From the NCBI GenBank assembly GCA_023055505.1, contig JALIRH010000008.1, positions 372,001 to 436,000 of the forward strand: a DNA stretch of 64,000 bases, in the 5' to 3' direction. Each line of letters starts with the position of its first letter. The stretch's first letter is position 1. The translations under genes were made by a program, and so were the position numbers. This DNA is from Callipepla californica brunnescens (Eukaryota; Chordata; Aves; Galliformes; Odontophoridae). Shown here piece by piece: positions 58,236 through 64,000 of the stretch. Under the pieces are notes generated by a model. It was not told the origin of the DNA. It was given only the letters and a program-made list of their open reading frames with translations, and ran no database searches.

Positions 58236-61200
58236 AAAAGAAAAAAAAGCTCACAAATTCAACATTTCTTTAATCAGATGTATATTCCTGTTCAGTGACC
58301 TTCAGAACTTTCTTAGTCACCTCTTAAATCCTTCTCCACTGTCAGCATATACAACATTCTTTTGCTTGGATGACTATTTTTGTATTTATAAAGTTCTCTG
58401 TGGTGTGTGAAAAACAGCAGAAGGTATACCAATATTTCTGACACTATTTCAAGAAGTAATTTCAGGAAGACCTGTAAAATTATCAGTGTATTACAAAACA
58501 TTCTAGGATGTGAATTTCCACATTCTGCCTGAGATGTCTCATGTGCTTGTGTACAGCCAGATCAACAGAAAAAAAACACCCATTCAATTATTTCAAATTT
58601 TATAGTAATCAGTGTTTAATATAGCTTATCAAATAAAATAGTCAGTTTTCCTTTTTCCAAACCAAGCTTAATCAATGCGAACAATGTTTTGCTATGATAA
58701 AAACAAGAGATTCTTAAAAGAATGTATTTTGGTGAAAAAGCAAAAAATTTCTACTTCGGCTAATCTGTTGTCGTACTTGGTATGTTCCCTTTGAGGTTAT
58801 AAGGTATCGTGCTCTGTAGTAGCTTGTAGCCTTCCTCACATCTTGGTGCCTTTTTCAGTTAGATTTTAGTTATAGCTAATGATACTGTTCACTGTCTAAC
58901 ATTCTGTTACTCCCAAGCCTTTCTGTGTACAGCTAGTGGTACTTGGGTGTACACTCCTGTTTCTGCATACCACTTCAAGGGGAGCCTGACCATAAAAACT
59001 CAGGTGAGCTCACAGTGGATGGTAGGACTGTCATCTGTGTGTGGCCATGCTTCATTTTTTTAAGTAAATTGGATACGTCAAATTAAATATAGTCTGCAGT
59101 TTGATCAAAGTTTTATGGTTCTGGGACAATTTTGCTGTTTGCTATTAAAAAATAAATTTATTATTTTTTATATAAAAATAAATTGTTTGGTATTAATGTA
59201 AATTAGGCCTTTGTTTTGGTTTTATTTGTGTTAGAGGTGCTTTGTTTCTAAAGAGTGAGTGAGAAGTCTGTTTTGGAAATTCTCCAAGCCCCAATGTCAA
59301 CAAATATAAAAATCATCTCTTTTTTACTGGATTTCTTTACTTACATTTCCTCTGTAAGTTTGAGAGTAGGATGCTGTCTAAGTATCTTAGATGTATTATA
59401 ATGTGCCTGTGATTTAACATGTTTACTCGCAGCCAATTTCTTAAACAACTAGTTGTAGACAGGTAGGGTAAAACCTAGATGTAAAGCTTAATTCAGGACA
59501 TTAAATTTTGAAAAATTGAAAAAATTGAAATTTTTCTAATTGGAAAATGTTGATTCATCAAATTTAAAAGAAAAAATAAAAAATTTGGTTTCCAGCTTTG
59601 AACACTGAAGAGTCACCAAGATTTCCAAGTAAATTATTAGACTGTGCAGAAGTTGTCTCTCTGTCATTGAACCAACTCTATATAAACAAAACAGAATTTA
59701 TGGAGAAAATAATCTTAAGTTCTGTAGCTCTGTGGCTAGAGTACTCAGCTGCAATGTAGGCAGCTTAGGTATAAATCTGTGCTTTAATAAGTGAGTGTCT
59801 AGAGTGGAATCATGTTACTTTTGTGCAAAAGATCTGGAGTTTTCTCAGCACAACAAAGATAACTTTTGAAATGGTAGTATTTCTGTCAGAATAAGAGAAC
59901 TATTTGATACCTATTTCTAGCCCAGAATTTGACCTCCCAATAAAACAGGGTTATCTGTGCATGTTTGCTGTCTACGGTAGCATTCAGAGCCATATCTTCT
60001 CAACACTTGCAGCTGGAGGCTTGCAAGGTACAGGTCGGATGAGTAGATCTTTGTAGATGGCTTGGCAAATACTAGTATTTAAATTTCACTTGAACACTGT
60101 TTATTCCACAACCTCTCCATTTTATTATAAATGCAACAGTCCTCCTGTATCTTTCCTTGCCAACTATGTGCTTTCACTAATATCTGTTACAATTGCTTTT
60201 TAAAAACAGATGTTTTCTGTTCTGTGAGTAGTCTACTTAAAATATTCTCATGCAGCTGCATGAATGAACCATATGGAGTTAATAAACAAAGAAAATGAGT
60301 GCTGATGAAGAAGTAGTAAGAAAACATTATATATGTTCTTTTCAGTCCCGTAGGCTTAAGCAAGTGCCTCAAAATTTATGTACAGTAATTGACTCACTGT
60401 AATTATGTGGTTGTGCTGTACTCCATAGCAGTTAGACTCTGCAGACAAACCTGCATGAGTTTCTGCTTTTCCAAGGGTGCTGATGAAGGCAGGTTTGTCT
60501 CTCAAGTTGTTGGTACGTTAGAGAATATCCCTGTTCTCTCTGGCAGTGGTTGTCTGTGCTGTTACTTATGTGGTCATCAGCTGACCAGGACAGACATGCA
60601 GAAAACTACAGCTGCTGAAGGGCTGAAAAACAATTGGGGCAGCTGTTGGAACACGCCCAGATTCAACTTCAGGGAGTGCTGATTTGACAAGCCCTTGATT
60701 GCATAAAAGGGAAGTGTGTATGTCTTATTTATTAATTTTACACTTGTTTCTTTAACTTACAGAAAGCAAAAGCAACAACATAGATCTTAGCAGAATAACC
60801 TGCCTCGCAAACTGTGAGGCACATTGCCATGTTCATGTTCAGATATCTTACAGATACTCAGAGCTTTGGATCTTAGAAGAAGAAATCAAGGCGACTTGGA
60901 AAATAAAAAAACTCTATAGTATTGAGGCAATTGTGATAAATAATATAAGGCGAGCATTTGCAAAGTCACTTTTTAGCTTACTAGAATTGAAGCATGGAGT
61001 TAAACATTTTATAACCTTTCATAACTCGTGTTAGAACTAGCACTAAGCAAAACTGATGTTTACAAACAAGTTGTGGTGAATTGAGTTAGGTTAAAATGAT
61101 TAGAGAACAGAGTAAAACAGAAACCATTACAGTGTATGTTTTTACATATATATTCAGTTAAACATATATCTGAATCAAGCAAGTTCTTTGGAAAATGAAC

Positions 61201-62374
61201 TATCTGGATAACTTCAAAGGCATTGATTTAGTCAGTTTCATAGAATTACCATACACTGAGATTTGGCAAAGGACTTCTACCATCTTCTTGCCAACAAAAT
61301 GCTGATGATTGCAAGTAGACTTGGGATGTGAAGATACTTCTAATAGGAAGATGTTTTTCAGTTGCACCCTCACAGGCTGATGTGAATTATTAACAGTGTC
61401 AACAGAAGTTCTCTATATAAGGGCCTGGATTATGTAATAGGACTTCATCAAGATTAAAAATATAACCATATCCAGTTTCTGTAGTGACAATATGTGGTTT
61501 CTAAGTATTTTATAGAAAACACATTGTTCACTTTGTATTAAAAGGTCACTGTTACATCTTTTCTTTGTGCCAGAACTAATAGCAATGAAATGTAAGTTGT
61601 TCCTCCAAATAACAGTAAGTGTCAGTAATATTGGTTGACGGTAGCAGCACATTTGTATGGGGTAAATGATTAAAGTAACTTAGGTGACAGTATGTAAGTT
61701 GTATTGGAAGTTTGAAATTTAATTCATAGCTGTTAACAATGAAAAAAAATTTTCAGTTATGCAATGCAGGTAACACTGCTGTTAGAATTAAATGACACAA
61801 CGGTTAGGATGTTACTTTTTTAACAGGTATGTGGTTAGGCATTGCTTTTGGATGCGTGTCATGACTTGAGTGCTGATTTAGCTGATAATGATGATTTAGA
61901 TTACAGCTTAATAAAATGTGTAAACTCATGCTAAAGCTCTAGTTCTGTGTGACTCAAGGTAAAATAATGTTCTAATCCAAATATGTCCTCTGGTCCGAGG
62001 ATGCGCTTTGAGCTGAAGGACAATAACCACTCTCTCCTTCCACCCCACACCTGCCTTTATATTCCTACCATCTTCCTCCTTTGTTTCAGATTTAATAGTT
62101 CTGCCAATTGCACAGTGAGTTAATTCAGATTAGGTGGAAAATTGAGGAAGCAAGGAAGTCAGTGAGATTGCATGCAGGAGGAAGAATGGCCATGCCGTCT
62201 CAGTGAACTTATGTGTTCAGTCAGCTGAGTTACAGTGTCAAAACGACATTTCTACTTGTACTGAAAAGACTTTCTGTAAATCATGGAGGTGAATTCTTCA
62301 AAGTATCACACAGGTTCTTAAGGGTCCATCACCAGTCATATATTAAAATAAATCTTAATTTATCAACAAATTGC
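58236..62374 (+). other. Glypican intron, nothing recognised
   Basis: AT-rich unique sequence. A CR1-like trace (CATAGAATTACCATACACTG) at 61241 is too weak to call. No exon supported. Confidence 0.6.
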
Positions 62375-62605
62375 CTTGGACAAACAGGATAAATGGTTAT
62401 ATAGCCCTGCAGAGAAGAACTTGGGGGTCCTGGTTGATGAAAAACTGGATATGACACAGAATTGTGCTCTTGCAGTGTGGAAGGCCAGCTGTATCCTGAG
62501 CTGCATCAAAAGAGGGATGTCCAGCAGGGCAAGGGAGAGGACTGTTCCCCTGTACTGTGCCCTTGTGAATCTCCATCTGGAGTATTGTGTCCAGGCCTTG
62601 GGCTC
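62375..62605 (+). repeat. CR1 LINE ORF2 fragment, cut by a provirus
   Basis: Plus-strand [20 protein letters not shown] near 62404-62463 (CR1 ORF2 C-terminal part), then [20 protein letters not shown] and [10 protein letters not shown] to 62605. It stops where the family 3 LTR begins, so the provirus integrated into it; the CR1 3' part would lie beyond the window. Confidence 0.9.
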
Positions 62606-62940
62606 TGTAGGGCAAATAACCCCCAAGAATAGCACCCAAATGAAAAAGTGCCAAAGATGGTATACTTTAGATGGGCTTAAGTAGATAGCATACAGATAGT
62701 TAATAAGGAAAGAGTGGCTCATCTTTGAAGACAGTTGAGGCTGGCCGATAACTCCACCAGGGAGGGATCTCCAACCAGAGATCCTTGCCTGGTGGTGGTC
62801 AGCCCTTAAATGGGGTCTTGGGAGAGGTGGTCAAACTCCATCTTTTCCAATCACACTCACTTGTGCCCCTGCGGCTGACTCAGGGCTTGCCTCAGGTGAT
62901 CAATCAGTGGTTCAGGCCGTGATTCAACAGTTCCCATACA
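62606..62940 (-). repeat. 3' LTR of element 2
   Basis: 335 bp, plus-strand TGTAGGGCAAATAACC to CAGTTCCCATACA. Next to the purine tract on the inner side. Closely similar to 26101-26449. The outer flank GGCTC is CR1. Confidence 0.9.
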
Positions 62941-63239
62941 CTCCATCCCTTCATGACATGAACCACTGATTAAGTAACTATAGGGTGAGCCCTCCTTAAT
63001 ACAGAGACCCAATACATCGCGACGCTTGACATAACAACCCATCACGATGCATATTGATATAATCTGGGATGAGTGATGATCAGCGTATGGCTCGTGTTCT
63101 TCCTTGGGCCAGTGTTCAGTGGTGTCTACTGGAAGCACACGGTCACGTTGTGCAGGTCTGTCCTACTCTTCATCAGTCCCGGGTAGACCATCACCGGATG
63201 TTGCACATGATCTTATAGCAACTTTGGAACTCTGCAGCA

Positions 63240-63896
63240 TCATAGGTGTTTCAAAGGTACCAAGGGGGGGAGGTCCACCCTCCAGGGTAAGATACAGGCC
63301 GTATTCCTGTCTTGGGTCAACACTACAGATTGTACAGGGGCATGCCCTGGCCACCTGTACCAAACCTTTTGGCCCAATGTCTGTGGCTGCACAATTAGAT
63401 CAGGCACCAAAGGGGGTGTCCTGATCTGCCACAGAGACATGATAGGGGTTCCTTTAGCAATAAAGACTGGAGTGTTGACCACAATATCAGTAGGCCATGT
63501 ACCAGTTACCGGAGGGACTACTGAATCCCCCACCTCCAATAATCTCCCCCAAGGTGCAAGTAGGCCACACCATCGTGGTCCTACCTGCACCTTCCAAGGC
63601 CATCTTATTTTATTGGTGCCTGGTTTTCGGTTCTTAGGGGCAGGGAGCAGAAGATTGTTCTCACGGCCAGTCTGAGGACTTACCTCATTATCGGTACCTG
63701 TAATTTGGATCCAAAGTGGGTAAGCCCATGTTGTTTGCAACATTTTCAAGGCACTGGGTTTGCCATCTCTAGGTCTTTCATTCAGATCTCGCAGGGTTTC
63801 GTGGAGTCTCTTTGTCCACCCCTGCAGAGACTGAGAGTCTGTCTTCAGGGCAGCCTTGAGAATACCATTATAATGCTCAATAAGGCCTGCCCCCAT
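63240..63896 (-). CDS. Integrase C-terminal ORF of element 2
   Basis: A 218-codon open frame that continues past the internal Met to two adjacent stops about 8 codons upstream. It begins GAGLIEHYNGILKAALKTDS (the catalytic Glu in GLIE) and contains WTKRLHETLRDLNERPRDGK. About 103 codons after GTDNEVS are absent in element 1 at the same place; they include KVQVGPRWCGLLAPWGRLLE and IVVNTPVFIAKGTPIM. That segment may be the DNA-binding C-terminal domain. No env follows. Upstream the frame is broken, so the integrase as a whole is dead. Confidence 0.85.
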   Translation of the reverse strand: MGAGLIEHYNGILKAALKTDSQSLQGWTKRLHETLRDLNERPRDGKPSALKMLQTTWAYPLWIQITGTDNEVSPQTGRENNLLLPAPKNRKPGTNKIRWPWKVQVGPRWCGLLAPWGRLLEVGDSVVPPVTGTWPTDIVVNTPVFIAKGTPIMSLWQIRTPPLVPDLIVQPQTLGQKVWYRWPGHAPVQSVVLTQDRNTACILPWRVDLPPLVPLKHL

Positions 63897-64000
63897 TGGA
63901 TTGTATGGCAGGTGGAATCACTACTTGATGTTGTTCTCTTCTGCCCAGTGTTGTATCATTGCATCCGTGAAATGAGTCCCTGGGTCACTCTTAATGATTT

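Larger units (their letters stand above)
62606..64000 (-). mobile_element. ERV-L-like provirus, element 2, 3' end only
   Basis: The minus-strand family 3 provirus enters at 64000 and ends in the 3' LTR (62940-62606). Purine tract GAAGGGATGGAG lies at 62952-62941. The integrase C-terminal part is intact (63896-63240). The rest lies outside the window. More complete than element 1 in the integrase end. Confidence 0.9.

Noticed and set aside
61238..61290. CR1-like tail (CATAGAATTACCATACACTG)
   Set aside because: Too short and divergent to support a separate call.
44396..64000. Next glypican exon
   Set aside because: No sequence beginning in the right phase with the expected conserved residues was found; the next exon is inferred to lie beyond the window.
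1..64000. tRNA, rRNA, CRISPR or prokaryotic operon features
   Set aside because: None seen. Short repeats here are microsatellites or transposon tails, not spaced arrays.

Overview
The window is vertebrate nuclear DNA from a bird, most likely a galliform such as chicken or a close relative. The evidence is abundant CR1 LINE pieces with the avian 3' end and ORF1, bird-type ERV-L-like retroviruses and solo LTRs, a Galluhop-like mariner relic, AT-rich introns, and a spliced single-copy host gene. No prokaryotic gene, operon, CRISPR array or tRNA/rRNA gene was seen.

The only host gene recognised is a glypican, best matched to GPC5, on the + strand. Three internal exons are present: 7030-7724 (the cysteine-rich core with the glypican signature), 37915-38045 and 44270-44395. 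Splice phases are compatible across all three. The window begins in the preceding intron and ends in the following one; the exons for the signal peptide, the glycosaminoglycan-attachment region and the GPI signal lie outside.

Almost everything else is intronic transposon sequence. Region by region: 1.1-6.7 kb holds a CR1 3' half, a degraded retroviral pol with its 3' LTR, an antisense LTR with an env-like remnant, and a rare CR1 ORF1 piece (zinc finger and esterase) split by an LTR. Intron 7.7-37.9 kb holds a gag relic (10.6-12.3 kb), an LTR at 18.2 kb, a nearly whole env-less ERV-L-like provirus on the - strand (20.1-26.4 kb, with another LTR inside its 3' LTR), and several nested CR1s (27-34 kb). 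Intron 38.0-44.3 kb carries a probable processed pseudogene. After 44.4 kb come a solo LTR with perfect target duplication, a mariner relic (47.9-49.0 kb), another LTR (50.5-51.3 kb), more CR1, and a second provirus of the ERV-L-like family, cut by the window edge (62.6-64.0 kb).

Four LTR families can be told apart by their ends: family 1 (TGTGAA...GGGACA, 3 copies), family 2 (TGTCATGG...GTTGACA, 4 copies, all on the + strand), family 3 (the ERV-L-like family, 4 LTR copies, all with sense on the - strand) and family 4 (one copy of 782 bp). Nesting gives a relative order of insertion in several places. Many boundaries of old repeats are approximate because they were read by eye.
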